Source: Streptomyces sp. Ru71
GTDB lineage: Bacteria > Actinomycetota > Actinomycetes > Streptomycetales > Streptomycetaceae
DNA length: 64,000 bases
Reading direction: 5' to 3'
Assembly: GCF_002920535.1 (NCBI RefSeq)
Contig: NZ_PQSS01000005.1
Span: 124,001-188,000, forward strand
The position numbers and the translations under genes were made by a program. This document shows positions 17,388-26,366 of the stretch, in pieces. How positions within the stretch are numbered: position 1 is the first letter of the stretch; every line of letters starts with the position of its first letter. Below the pieces are notes generated by a model, which saw nothing but the letters and a program-made list of their open reading frames with translations, had not been told where the DNA came from and ran no database searches.

Positions 17388-18655
17388 GCGGGGACTCCCA
17401 GTTGGCGACTGAAGTGGTGCAGTTCCGGCAGAGTACGTCGGCGGTCTCGGGCGGCCATATCCGCGACCAGGCTGCGGACGTCGGGGCGGCGGATGTCCTG
17501 GGCGGCGCAGGTCTCGGCGATACGTAGGGCCTGGTAGCCGTCGGCCAGGCGGCCCTGCTGGCTATAGGCGCGGGCCGCCTCCACCCACAGTGCGGCGCGG
17601 CGTTCGGGCACCGGGATGTGCCGGCGCATGAGGGGCCGGGCCGCCTGAAGGGCGAGGCCGGCGTCGCCGAAGGCCACCAAAGCGCTCAGCTCATGCAAGG
17701 CGACATTGGTCGGGCTGAAGGTGGCCCAGGCGTCGGGCCGGTCGAGAGTGACGTACCGCGAGACTTCCTTGGCCTCGGTGAGGAATTCCTTTGTGGCCGC
17801 GCGATCACCGCGGCTGCTGGCCGCAGTCACTCCGCGCAGGAGCAGCAGTCCGACAGCGGCGAGGTACTTCGGAGAGCGCCGATCGTAGGAGCCGGTGAGC
17901 TGGTCGGCGGTGTGCCGGACCAAGGTGACGGCCTCAGTGGCGTGCTTCTCTCGGACCAGCACGTGGGCCTGGACGCGGACGCTGGAGGCGAGGACCACCG
18001 GATCCCCCGAGCGTTCGGCCTCGGCCATCGCCCGGCCGACGGCGAGCCATGCGTTGCCCTGGTCGTGCTGCTTGAGCAACAGGCTCGTCGTCGTCTGATA
18101 CGCCGTGGCTAGGAGCCGGGACACGAGGTCCCTGTCCGTCGCATCGCTGGCAGCCATCCGCAGGTCGGCGATCAGGCTTGGGAGGGTGCGCTCCAGCTCC
18201 GTGTAGTGGCAGGTATGGAAGAGCCTGAGTGCTAATCCGACGCGCTCATACAGAACGGCGGTGTCCTGGGGGCCACCGGTGCCCGCAGGGCCGGGACCGG
18301 GCAGGAGGGCCTGGACGAGGGCGGTGTGCGAGGCCGAAGAGCCGGCCGGGGCCGCGAGCGCTGCGATGCTCGCGGCGAGGAAGGAGCGGCGGTGCATGTC
18401 GTCAGCTTCTTGATCGGCGGCGGAGACGTCCTGAGATGGGGCGAGGCCCAACTCATGAGGCAGGATGTTCAGTTCCTGCGCGATGGCGCGTAGTACGCGG
18501 ATGTCCTCCGTGCCGCGACCGCTCTCCAGACGGCTCACCTTGGACTGGTGATACCCGAGCGCTGCGGCCACGTCGTGCTGTGAACGCCGCTGTAACACCC
18601 GCGCCCGACGGATCCGTTCTCCGATCCGTCTCGCTTCCCCATGCGCGTCGGCCAT
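17384..18655 (-). CDS. XRE-family transcriptional regulator with TPR-like C-terminal part
   Basis: 423 residues from ATG 18655, chosen for a GGAAGGAG RBS 9 nt upstream. The helix-turn-helix is at about 8-62 (IGERIRRARVLQRRSQHDVA through YHQSKVSRLESGRG). A linker near 100 has RRSFLAASIAALAAPAG, and the remainder is alpha-helical and resembles tetratricopeptide repeats that bind peptides or proteins. The Leu at residue 21 is encoded by TTA (18593-18595), so translation should depend on the bldA tRNA. It is divergent from the MurA-like operon over inverted repeats, and is the likely regulator of that operon. Confidence 0.88.
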   Translation of the reverse strand: MADAHGEARRIGERIRRARVLQRRSQHDVAAALGYHQSKVSRLESGRGTEDIRVLRAIAQELNILPHELGLAPSQDVSAADQEADDMHRRSFLAASIAALAAPAGSSASHTALVQALLPGPGPAGTGGPQDTAVLYERVGLALRLFHTCHYTELERTLPSLIADLRMAASDATDRDLVSRLLATAYQTTTSLLLKQHDQGNAWLAVGRAMAEAERSGDPVVLASSVRVQAHVLVREKHATEAVTLVRHTADQLTGSYDRRSPKYLAAVGLLLLRGVTAASSRGDRAATKEFLTEAKEVSRYVTLDRPDAWATFSPTNVALHELSALVAFGDAGLALQAARPLMRRHIPVPERRAALWVEAARAYSQQGRLADGYQALRIAETCAAQDIRRPDVRSLVADMAARDRRRTLPELHHFSRQLGVPA

Positions 18656-18727
18656 CTGCCACGGCTCCTTCCGCCGTCGCTGATCCTGCCTGCTCAATCG
18701 AGCATAGATCAGCCGTAGTTGGCCGTG

Positions 18728-18753
18728 ATGCAGCTCCTGCATAAGCCATGCAG
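18728..18753. promoter_or_regulatory. Operator-like repeats between the XRE regulator and the ATPase/MurA-like operon
   Basis: ATGCAG-ctc-CTGCAT (18728-18742), then a third ATGCAG at 18748-18753. The site lies in the 175-bp divergent region and is a candidate XRE binding site. Confidence 0.5.
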
Positions 18754-18830
18754 CGCACGCGTCAGGGCTCACCACCCACGGCGACGGACTGGTTGCTTGG
18801 TGTGGCCCCACCTACACCGGGAGGCCGCTC

Positions 18831-19268
18831 ATGGAAGCGCATCAGCTCGCTCTCTCCCTACCCGCGACGCCCGCCGCAGCAAGCAAGGCCCGGCACCAGG
18901 CCGTGGACGCGATAGCGGGCTGGGACGCGGGACTGGGCACCGAGGTGGTGCACACGGCCGAACTGCTGGTCAGCGAGCTCGTCACCAACGCGGTCCAGTA
19001 CGCCGGCACCGGATCGGTCTCGCTCGCGGTCTGTCTCGACGAGGCCGTCCTGCGGATCGAGGTCTGCGACACGAGCCCGGTCCTTCCCCAGCCGACTCTG
19101 CCCGACGCGGACAGCGAGGGCGGCCGGGGCCTGTTCCTCGTCGCCGCTCTCGCCGACCGGTACCACGCCGAACCGACCGTGACCGGCAAGCGCTGCTGGG
19201 CCGAAATCGACCTGCCCAGCAAACCCAGCCAGGAAGTCGCCTGTTTCTCCCCCCTGCAGAGGAGTTGA
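18831..19268 (+). CDS. ATP-binding protein of the RsbW/anti-sigma type (HATPase_c)
   Basis: 145 residues, a single GHKL ATPase domain. The N box is ELLVSELVTNAVQYAG, the G1-like box LRIEVCDTSPVLP and the G2 region EGGRGLFLVAALADRY. Stand-alone domains like this in Streptomyces are anti-sigma-factor kinases or regulatory ATPases, often next to XRE genes. Its TGA overlaps the MurA-like ATG (TGATG), so it is coupled to the metabolic operon. Confidence 0.85.
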   Translation: MEAHQLALSLPATPAAASKARHQAVDAIAGWDAGLGTEVVHTAELLVSELVTNAVQYAGTGSVSLAVCLDEAVLRIEVCDTSPVLPQPTLPDADSEGGRGLFLVAALADRYHAEPTVTGKRCWAEIDLPSKPSQEVACFSPLQRS

Positions 19269-20590
19269 TGATGACAACCACCCACGCCTCCGGCGTGGCC
19301 GCCGAGGTGATCGCCGTACGCCCTGGACCGCCGCTCGCCGGCACCGTGAGTGTCGACGGCTCCAAGAACGCCGCTCTGCCGCTCCTGGCCACCGCGGCGG
19401 CCCTCGGTCGGCCGGTCCGATTGAGCAACGTCCCGGACAGCACGGACGTCCAGATCATGCTCACTCTGCTGCAACAGGCGGGCTGGCATGTCACGCAGCC
19501 CGTCGGCGAACCGACCACTTACGTGATCCTGCCGACGGAGGCATCTCAACGGCTGCCCGATCTGGCGCAGGCAGCCCACATCCGCGCCTCGTACTACCTC
19601 GTCCCCGCCCTGCTCGCGCGTTACGGCCAGGCACGGCTGCCCTGGCCGGGCGGCTGCCGGATCGGTGCGCGCGGGATGGAGCTGCACTTCAAGGTGTACG
19701 AGGCGTTCGGCGACCGGAGTCGGCAGGACAGCTCCGGATACGGCATCGAGGCCCTCAGGTCTCACACGGACACCGTCTCCATCGCACTGCCCTTCCGCTC
19801 TCGGGGTGCGACCGTGGCCGCGACACTGCGCGCCCTCACAACCGGCCGGCCCTTACGGCTGGGCCAGCCCAACCTCTCGCCCGAAGTCCTGAGCGTGCTC
19901 GACGCCCTGAGCTCGGTGGGCTGGGAGACGCGCGCCGCCGAGCATGTACTCACTCTCTCGCCGCCCTCCTCGCCGCCGACTGCCCCCGCTGCCTGGACCG
20001 TGCCCGGAGACAAGATCGAGGCAGCCACGCTGGCCTGCGCGATCGCCACGACCCGCGGTACTGCCCGTATCGACGGCGTGCAGGGCAAGGACGTACGCCC
20101 GTTCGTGGCTGCCCTTCATCAGCTCGGCATCCCCGCAGACGCAGCATCGGATGGCCTCACTGTCCGCGCCCAGGAGGCAGTACCCACTGGTCGTCCCCTG
20201 CGGGCCATCGCTTCCCTGAGCCCGGCGGGCCTCGACGCCGACTTCGAACCACCGCTCATGGCACTCGCCCTCGGACTGCCCGGCACGCATCTGTTCGCCG
20301 ACGCCATCAATCCCGGCCGCCACGGCAACCTGCTGCCTCAGCTGTCCCGCCTGGGCGCCGAGATCGAGGAGATCTCTCCCACCGAATGCCGTCTGACCGG
20401 GCCCCAGCAGCTGACGGGCGCGGGCGTCGAAGCAACCGACATCCGTACCGGTTCCGCCCTCATGGTTGTCGGTCTCACCGCCCGAGGCGTCACCACCATC
20501 GGCGGCCTCGACCAGCTGCGCCGCGGCCACGCCGACCTGTCCGGCAAGCTGCGCACCCTGGGCGCCGACATCTGCGAGGTCACCCCATGA
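19268..20590 (+). CDS. MurA-like enolpyruvyl transferase (accessory paralogue)
   Basis: 440 residues with the two-domain EPT fold. It keeps the substrate-binding GSKNAALP (Lys33, Asn34), RASYYLVPALLAR (Arg106), the active-site loop PGGCRIGAR with Cys130, and the catalytic-Asp region LDADFEPPLMAL. The MurA signature GARPVDLH is altered to GARGMELH, so UDP-GlcNAc may not be the acceptor. Related enzymes in nucleoside antibiotic pathways move enolpyruvate onto nucleotides. A TTA codon occurs at 19853-19855. It sits in an ATGA-coupled operon with a phosphoesterase and two dCTP-deaminase-like proteins. A housekeeping role in cell wall synthesis is unlikely in this context. Confidence 0.85.
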   Translation: MMTTTHASGVAAEVIAVRPGPPLAGTVSVDGSKNAALPLLATAAALGRPVRLSNVPDSTDVQIMLTLLQQAGWHVTQPVGEPTTYVILPTEASQRLPDLAQAAHIRASYYLVPALLARYGQARLPWPGGCRIGARGMELHFKVYEAFGDRSRQDSSGYGIEALRSHTDTVSIALPFRSRGATVAATLRALTTGRPLRLGQPNLSPEVLSVLDALSSVGWETRAAEHVLTLSPPSSPPTAPAAWTVPGDKIEAATLACAIATTRGTARIDGVQGKDVRPFVAALHQLGIPADAASDGLTVRAQEAVPTGRPLRAIASLSPAGLDADFEPPLMALALGLPGTHLFADAINPGRHGNLLPQLSRLGAEIEEISPTECRLTGPQQLTGAGVEATDIRTGSALMVVGLTARGVTTIGGLDQLRRGHADLSGKLRTLGADICEVTP

Positions 20591-21822
20591 CCAGCGATGG
20601 CCGCGTCCTCCGCCAGATCGTCGCCACGACCGACGTCCATTCCGCTTTCGACAACGCCGCGCCGTTCTTGACCCACCTCCACGCGCTACGCCCGACCTCG
20701 CTCATCGTGGACTGCGGCGACTTCTTCGAAGGCAGTGGGTACTACCGCCTCGGTCGCGGCGCGATCGAGCGGGAGATCCTGCTCGGGCTGTACGACGTGC
20801 TGGCCCCTGGCAACCATGGCTGGCCCCACCACTTCGAAGCCGACCTTCACCGGCGCACTGTCTGCGCCAACGCCGTCGATGCCAACACTGGCGACGCCCT
20901 GTTCCGCCGCCTGTACATCGCCGACATCGATGGACGGCGCGTCGGCGTAACCGCTGTGATCGGTTGGCAAGCCTTCCACTCGATCCCGGCCGCCCAACGA
21001 GCCGGCCACTGCGTCACCGATCCCCTCCAGGCCCTGCGCGAGGTGATTCTCGCCCACCACCATGAGGTGGACAGCTGGGTCCTGCTCAGCCACTCCGGCT
21101 TCGACGAAGACCAGGAACTCGCGGCGGCCTGTCCCTTCCTCGACGTGGTCTTCGCCGGGCACTGCCACAGCGATCAGTATGGGCCGGTCCGAGTCGACGG
21201 CACCCTGGTCGTCAAGGGCCGGGAACTCGCCGAAGGCTATGCGATCGCCACGCCCGTGGGCGCGGGATGGGGCGCGGGCACTACATCCTTCCCGGATCAG
21301 CTCCCGAGCTTCGTCCCCGCGGAGCTTGCGGGCCTGCGCTCACGCATCGAGGAGGTCAGGCAGCAGCTGACCGCCGTCCTCGGCCCCCTCAGTCCGGCCT
21401 ACCGCCACCAGCCCCTCGACCGGCGCAACCTGCTCCTGGACCTCGCCGCCCGCCTGCGTACGGCACTCGGGGCAGACGCGGTCATCCTCAACGAGACGGC
21501 ACTACGCGCCGTACCCCTCGGCGACACCGTCACCCAGGGCCACCTGCTCTCCATCGAACCGTTCGGCAACCAGCTGGTGCACGCCCAAGTACCTGAGCTG
21601 GCACGCAGCGACCTCCCCGGCTGGCTGTCACAGCTGACCACCCAGACCGGCCCGCTCGTCACCGCCCCCGATCCCTTGCCGGATGCCGTCACCACCGTGC
21701 TGACCACCGACTACCTCGCCGACACCTACCTCGGCGAGCGCACGCACGAGGCCGGCCTGCGTCTGGACCAGGCTGTCCAGCACGTCCTCACCGCTCCCGA
21801 CACCGCGGAAGGAGGCCGTTAA
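20587..21822 (+). CDS. Metallophosphoesterase / 5'-nucleotidase (UshA-like), cytoplasmic form
   Basis: 411 residues. Dimetal-site motifs are in order: TTDVHSAFD, DCGDFFEG, APGNHGWPHH, LSHSGFDED and FAGHCHSDQY. The C-terminal 5'-nucleotidase domain (LNETALRAVPLGDTVTQGHL) follows from about residue 300. There is no signal peptide, unlike periplasmic UshA, so it probably acts on an intracellular nucleotide or nucleotide-linked product of this operon. It overlaps the MurA-like stop (ATGA) and the next gene (TAATG). Confidence 0.87.
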   Translation: MTSDGRVLRQIVATTDVHSAFDNAAPFLTHLHALRPTSLIVDCGDFFEGSGYYRLGRGAIEREILLGLYDVLAPGNHGWPHHFEADLHRRTVCANAVDANTGDALFRRLYIADIDGRRVGVTAVIGWQAFHSIPAAQRAGHCVTDPLQALREVILAHHHEVDSWVLLSHSGFDEDQELAAACPFLDVVFAGHCHSDQYGPVRVDGTLVVKGRELAEGYAIATPVGAGWGAGTTSFPDQLPSFVPAELAGLRSRIEEVRQQLTAVLGPLSPAYRHQPLDRRNLLLDLAARLRTALGADAVILNETALRAVPLGDTVTQGHLLSIEPFGNQLVHAQVPELARSDLPGWLSQLTTQTGPLVTAPDPLPDAVTTVLTTDYLADTYLGERTHEAGLRLDQAVQHVLTAPDTAEGGR

Positions 21823-22361
21823 TGATCCTCACCGGCCCGGAGATCACCGCAGCCGCTCACGACGGCCGCCTCCGCATCACCCCGTTCGCCGCCGACCAGG
21901 TCAATCCCAACAGCTACAACGTGCGTCTGGGGCCCACCCTGATCACCTACACAGGCCCTGTCTTGGACGCCCACCGGCCCAACCCCACCCGCGAATCCAA
22001 CATCGGCCCGGACGGGCACATCCTCCAGCCGGGCGAGCTCTACCTCGGCCACACCCTCGAAGAGGTCGGCTCCGACACGTTCGTGCCGCTGCTGTTCGGC
22101 CGCTCCTCCGTCGGACGTCTCGGCCTGTTTGTCGAGATCACCGCCCCCATCGGCGACATCGGCTTCCACGGCCAGTGGACGCTCATGCTCACCCCGATCC
22201 GACCGCTGCGCGTGTACGCCGGCATGAAGATCGGGCAGATCATGTTCTTCCTCTCCACCGGCGCCATCGACCTCTACCGGGGCAAGTACCAGGCCGCCGC
22301 AGGACCGCAGCCCTCCGCCTACTGGCGAGACCTCGCCCGGCTCCAGGTGGTGGCATCGTGA
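21822..22361 (+). CDS. dCTP-deaminase-like protein 1 (keeps RSS, lacks catalytic Glu)
   Basis: 179 residues of the Dcd/dUTPase trimer fold. It starts MILTGPEITAAAHDGRLRIT and keeps the Dcd segment FGRSSVGRLGL (Arg94, Ser95, Ser96, Arg99). At the position of the catalytic glutamate (E. coli Dcd Glu138, in VLEFYN) it has WTLML, with Met122. Activity as a homotrimer is therefore doubtful. It is immediately followed by a paralogue with the opposite pattern of losses. Confidence 0.85.
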   Translation: MILTGPEITAAAHDGRLRITPFAADQVNPNSYNVRLGPTLITYTGPVLDAHRPNPTRESNIGPDGHILQPGELYLGHTLEEVGSDTFVPLLFGRSSVGRLGLFVEITAPIGDIGFHGQWTLMLTPIRPLRVYAGMKIGQIMFFLSTGAIDLYRGKYQAAAGPQPSAYWRDLARLQVVAS

Positions 22362-22894
22362 TTCTCACCGGGCCCGCCATCGCCGCCGCCGTCGAGGCCG
22401 GCGAGATCACCATCGACCCGTACGAGCCCAGCCGCGTCTCCCCCAACGCCTACGACTGGCGCCTCGGCAACACCATCCGCGTCTGCGACGGCGACCTCGA
22501 CGCCGCAATGCCCACCACCTTCACCGAGCAGGCCATCCCCGACGTCGGCCTGGTGCTGCGCCCTGGCCTGCTGTACCTGGGCATCACACTGGAGCGGACT
22601 GGTTCGGAGACGTACGCGCAGATGCTCAACGGCGACCGCACCACCGGCTCCCTGGGCATCTGGGTCCACGTGTCGGCTCCGCTTGGGCACCAGGGCCACG
22701 CGATCCGCTGGACGCTGGAGATCCGCGCCGTCCGACCGGTGCGCGTGTATCCAGGCATGACCTTCGGCAAGCTCGTCTTCCTCACCGCCTTCGGCGCCCC
22801 GGCCAGCTACCAGCAGCAGCCCGCCAAGTACGCGTCCACGGAAGGCATCGACATCTCGCGCCTCTACGAGGAGATCGACGGAGGAGCGCGGTGA
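22358..22894 (+). CDS. dCTP-deaminase-like protein 2 (keeps catalytic Glu, lacks RSS)
   Basis: 178 residues, GTG start overlapping the previous stop by 4 bp. It shares MILTGPAIAAAVEAGEITID with its neighbour. The catalytic glutamate is kept (RWTLEIRAVRP, Glu121). The RSS...R segment is replaced by GDRTTGSLGI, losing both serines and the second arginine. Because Dcd active sites form between subunits, the two proteins could make composite sites in a mixed trimer; this is inference. The C-terminus KYASTEGIDISRLYEEI resembles the Dcd lid region. Confidence 0.83.
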   Translation: MILTGPAIAAAVEAGEITIDPYEPSRVSPNAYDWRLGNTIRVCDGDLDAAMPTTFTEQAIPDVGLVLRPGLLYLGITLERTGSETYAQMLNGDRTTGSLGIWVHVSAPLGHQGHAIRWTLEIRAVRPVRVYPGMTFGKLVFLTAFGAPASYQQQPAKYASTEGIDISRLYEEIDGGAR

Positions 22895-24006
22895 ACGCCA
22901 GCTCGGCCACCGGCCCGATGGCCGCCACCTTCCTGGATCTCCCCGTCGGAAGCCCTGGCGGCAGCGTCGAGCTCTTCCTCGACCTCTACACCGGCGAGCA
23001 ACCCCTCATCCCGGCCCGCGCCTTCATGCTCGCACCACCTGGTCACGCTCCCCGTCCACCCGCCGGCCTCAACCTGCTCCCCGCAGCAGGCAAATGCCTG
23101 GAAGGAACAGCCTTCAGCCGCTACGTCACCACCCTGCGCAGAGCGCTTACAGCCACGCTCGATCCCACACGGATCGACGTCCTCCACTTGCAGCACCTCG
23201 CGTTCGGCGCCACCCCAGCCCTCATCCGCGCCCTACCCGCACACCCCCGGATCGCCCTCGTCCACGGCACGGACCTGCTCTTCGCCGAGACCCACCGAGA
23301 CCAGCTCCAAGTACTGCGCGAGACAGCCAGGGCCGCCGACGCCATCGTGGTCCCCACCAACGCGATGGCCGACCGCCTCCTCAAGCTCGCCCCGCAGATC
23401 GAACGCCGCAAGATCACCCACATCCCCTGGGGCATCCCCGACCACCTGCTTACCGCCCCGCCCGCCCGGCCAGCACGCACCTCCACCAGCCACCTGCGGC
23501 TCCTGTACGCAGGACGCCTGACCGCCGAAAAGGGTGCCGAGGCCCTGATCAAGAGCCTGGCTCCCGTGCCCGGCGTCGAGCTGAGAGTCGCAGCGCCCAA
23601 AGCCCAGTTCCACGCACTGGCCCCGCTACTGCAACGAGCCGGCGTACGAGTCCGCTACCTCGGCTGGCTCCACCGCCCACAGCTGTGGAAAGCCTTCACC
23701 GAACACGACGTGCTCGTCGTGCCGTCCACCACCTTGGAGGCCATGGGACTGGTCGCGCTGGAAGCCCAGGCATGCGGGCTACCCGTCCTCTACCAGCCCG
23801 TCCCCGGCCTCAACCAAGCCCTCGCCGCTTCCGGCATGGCCACCGACTTCACCCACTCCGCCGCACTCGCGCGCGACCTCGACCGGCTGAGAAAGACACC
23901 TGGGCTGCTGACTGCCCTGCGACAGGCGGGCTATGCAAACGCGGCACGCTATCCCCTCTCGGCGACCGCACGGTTGCTGACCGACCTCGGCCGACAGCTC
24001 ACTTGA
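22891..24006 (+). CDS. Glycosyltransferase family 4 (GT-B)
   Basis: 371 residues, GTG start overlapping the preceding stop. The N-terminal half has the acceptor-side GGSVELFLDLYTGEQP. The C-terminal half has the nucleotide-sugar domain with LLYAGRLTAEKGAEALI, VRYLGWLHRPQLWKAF and the EX7E-type site PSTTLEAMGLVALEAQACG. It would transfer a sugar from an NDP-sugar to a product of this operon. No signal peptide or membrane helix is seen. Confidence 0.88.
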   Translation: MNASSATGPMAATFLDLPVGSPGGSVELFLDLYTGEQPLIPARAFMLAPPGHAPRPPAGLNLLPAAGKCLEGTAFSRYVTTLRRALTATLDPTRIDVLHLQHLAFGATPALIRALPAHPRIALVHGTDLLFAETHRDQLQVLRETARAADAIVVPTNAMADRLLKLAPQIERRKITHIPWGIPDHLLTAPPARPARTSTSHLRLLYAGRLTAEKGAEALIKSLAPVPGVELRVAAPKAQFHALAPLLQRAGVRVRYLGWLHRPQLWKAFTEHDVLVVPSTTLEAMGLVALEAQACGLPVLYQPVPGLNQALAASGMATDFTHSAALARDLDRLRKTPGLLTALRQAGYANAARYPLSATARLLTDLGRQLT

Positions 24007-24100
24007 ACCGACCGCCAGACGACCCGACACGTCACTACCCGAACCGCTCCGCGAACGTCACTACGCTGACCGACGGGACACCCCGGCGAAGAGGGAGACC

Positions 24101-25144
24101 ATGACGTACGACCGCGACCGCATCGAAGCCCTCCTCGACGAGGGAGTCCGCGACAAGGTGTACCCGGGCGCCGTGTGGGCCGTCGGCGATGCCACCGGCA
24201 CCCTCGCCCACGGCACCACCGGCGTCCTCGACCCCGACGAGCCGGACGTGCCGATGCATACCGACACCGTCTTCGACGCCGCCAGCCTCACCAAGATCCT
24301 GGCCGTCTGGTCCTCCATCGGGGCCCTGTGGGAGGACGGCACCCTTGATCTAGACCAGCCGCTCGGCAGCTTCTGGCGGGAGGTCACCGGGCACCCACTC
24401 GGAGCCGTCACCGCCCGGCAGTTGTTGACGCACACCGCCGGCGTCCCACTGCGGGCGCAGCTGAAGAACCTCTACGGCACCGACCCCCACGAGATCCGCC
24501 GAGGCGTCCTCCAAGAACAACTCCATCGGACACCCGGAGAAGCCGTCGAGTACACCGACCGGGCCGCCCTCATCCTCGGCTACCTCGCCGAACACCTCTC
24601 CGGCCGCCCCTTGGACCAGCTGGCCACCGCCCGCACCTGGCACCCCCTGGGCATGACCGGCACCCGCTTCGGCCCCCTGCCCGCCGACCTCGCCGCCCGC
24701 TGCGCCCCCACCGAACTCGACCAGGACACCGACACCCACCTCAAGGGAGTCGCCCACGACTTCTCGGCCCGCCTCCTGGGCGGCGTCTGCGGCATTGCCG
24801 GCGTCTTCACCGTCCTCGACGACCTCGCCACCTTCCTCCAGTACACGCTCGCCCCCGCAGCGTCACAGCTCCGGGCTGGCTTCGGCATCGAGTGGATCAA
24901 CAGGTCCCTGGCCATCGAGACGGGGCAGCTCCAGCCCGCTCGCGGCCTGTTCTGGCACCAAGCTCCCGGTACCACCACCGAGGAGGACGTCTGGGTCCAC
25001 TACGGCTTCACCGGCACGGGCATGTGGATCTCCCCCATCAAGGGCCGCTGGGCGGTGCTCCTGACCAACAAGCTCTACTACACCCGCGACCGCGCACCGC
25101 TGACTGATATCCGCAACAGCTTCCGAGAGCTCGCCTTCAAGTAG
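24101..25144 (+). CDS. Serine hydrolase, class C beta-lactamase family
   Basis: 347 residues. The catalytic SxxK motif is in FDAASLTKILAVWSS and the YxN-type motif is replaced by VEYTDRAALILGYLAEH. A late HYGFTGTGMWISP stands where KTG-like motifs lie. Hydrolases of this family act as esterases, peptidases or transacylases. There is no signal peptide, suggesting intracellular action. It begins 94 bp after the glycosyltransferase, probably still in the same operon. Confidence 0.83.
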   Translation: MTYDRDRIEALLDEGVRDKVYPGAVWAVGDATGTLAHGTTGVLDPDEPDVPMHTDTVFDAASLTKILAVWSSIGALWEDGTLDLDQPLGSFWREVTGHPLGAVTARQLLTHTAGVPLRAQLKNLYGTDPHEIRRGVLQEQLHRTPGEAVEYTDRAALILGYLAEHLSGRPLDQLATARTWHPLGMTGTRFGPLPADLAARCAPTELDQDTDTHLKGVAHDFSARLLGGVCGIAGVFTVLDDLATFLQYTLAPAASQLRAGFGIEWINRSLAIETGQLQPARGLFWHQAPGTTTEEDVWVHYGFTGTGMWISPIKGRWAVLLTNKLYYTRDRAPLTDIRNSFRELAFK

Positions 25145-25203
25145 AGGAGCCCATCGAGAGCTACGGCCGAGATGCCCACCGACCCGGCGAGGAAGGGACC
25201 CCC

Positions 25204-25704
25204 GTGGCTCAGCCGACAACCGATGATCAGCCCGAGGGGCTCCGGCCCGCTCTGGAATCCATGACCCTGCTGGTCGCCGCCGTCATCATCCACGACGAGG
25301 CCAACAACCGCGTGGTCCTCCTTCAGCGCAGCGAGCAGGCCAAATTCGCCAAGGGCAAGTGGGACCTCCCGGTCGGCAAAAACGAGCCCGGCGAGCCGGT
25401 CACCGCGACGGCCGTCCGCGAGCTGTACGAGGAGACCGGTCTGACCGTCAAGCCGGAAGCGCTCAAGGTCGCCCACGTCATCCACGGCGCCTGGGGCGTG
25501 GAAGCCCCCAACGGCTTCCTCACGGTCGTCTTCGTCGCCCACGAATGGTCCGGCGAGCCGGAGAACCGCGAACCGCGCAAGCACGCCCAAGTCCGCTGGG
25601 TCGACACCGGCGCCATCCCCAAGGAGTTCGTGGAGACCACCGCCAGCGCCCTTCATCGCTACCTGGCCGGTGGGCCTCAGGTGTCGCTGGACGGTTGGAA
25701 CTGA
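25204..25704 (+). CDS. Nudix hydrolase
   Basis: 166 residues, GTG start with a gaggaaggg RBS. The Nudix box is perfect: G-x5-E-x7-RELYEETGL within a segment beginning GKNEPGEPVTATAVREL. It hydrolyses a nucleoside diphosphate linked to another moiety and is the last gene of the nucleotide-oriented operon. Substrate unknown. Confidence 0.88.
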   Translation: MAQPTTDDQPEGLRPALESMTLLVAAVIIHDEANNRVVLLQRSEQAKFAKGKWDLPVGKNEPGEPVTATAVRELYEETGLTVKPEALKVAHVIHGAWGVEAPNGFLTVVFVAHEWSGEPENREPRKHAQVRWVDTGAIPKEFVETTASALHRYLAGGPQVSLDGWN

Positions 25705-25879
25705 CTGAGCGCACCACTGGACATGACCCTGCACGAGGCGATCGATGGTCTCGGCGCCAAACGGCTCCGCCGCCCATCGCACGCGACCGGCACAGAGGGC
25801 CGGCATGGCGGCGCGGGGCCGTGACCGGTCCCCCGTACCGGTCACGACCCCGCTGGCGTGGAGATTGATCATGGTCCGA

Positions 25880-26338
25880 TCAGCAGCAGCCGCCCGCAGC
25901 AGCAGGTTCCTCTGCCTCTGACGCTCCCGGGGTGGTGCAGCAGCTGCTGCCCTGCTGCTTGGTCAGGGTGTCGGCGTCGGCCTTGACGACGTACACCTCC
26001 CAGGGCTCCTGGCCAGGGCCGTGGACCCAGACCTTGTCCTGGAGGGCGTAACAGCAGGTGGTGTCAGCCTCCTCGGTGGTGGTCAGGCCCGCCTCGCTCA
26101 GGCGGGTAGTGGCGGCGTGAACGGACTCGGTCGATTCGACCTCGACGCCGAGGTGGTCCAGGCGGGTGGCCTCTTCCACGGTGCCTTCGATGAGGACGAG
26201 CTTGAGCGGGGGCTCGGTGATGGCGAAGTTGGCGTAGCCGTCGCGGAGTTTGGCGGGTTCGGTGCCGAACAGCTTGCTGTAGAAAGCGACGGAGGCGTCG
26301 AGGTCGGGGACGCGGAGGGCGAGCTGTACGCGGGACAT
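25880..26338 (-). CDS. arsI: ArsI/CadI family C-As lyase (organoarsenical demethylase)
   Basis: 152 residues of the vicinal-oxygen-chelate fold, ATG 26338 with an AAGGAG RBS. ArsI splits the carbon-arsenic bond of trivalent methyl- and phenyl-arsenicals using Fe(II) and oxygen. The substrate-binding vicinal pair Cys95-Cys96 (TTCCYALQDKVWV), His62 (LDHLGVEV) and Glu114 (PWEVYVV) are present. The C-terminal extension is Cys-rich (SSCC and GGCC), as in many actinobacterial copies. It is 28 bp downstream of the flavoprotein gene, in one operon. Confidence 0.9.
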   Translation of the reverse strand: MSRVQLALRVPDLDASVAFYSKLFGTEPAKLRDGYANFAITEPPLKLVLIEGTVEEATRLDHLGVEVESTESVHAATTRLSEAGLTTTEEADTTCCYALQDKVWVHGPGQEPWEVYVVKADADTLTKQQGSSCCTTPGASEAEEPAAAGGCC

Positions 26339-26366
26339 GGCGTATCTCCTTGGGTGGGTGGGGAGT

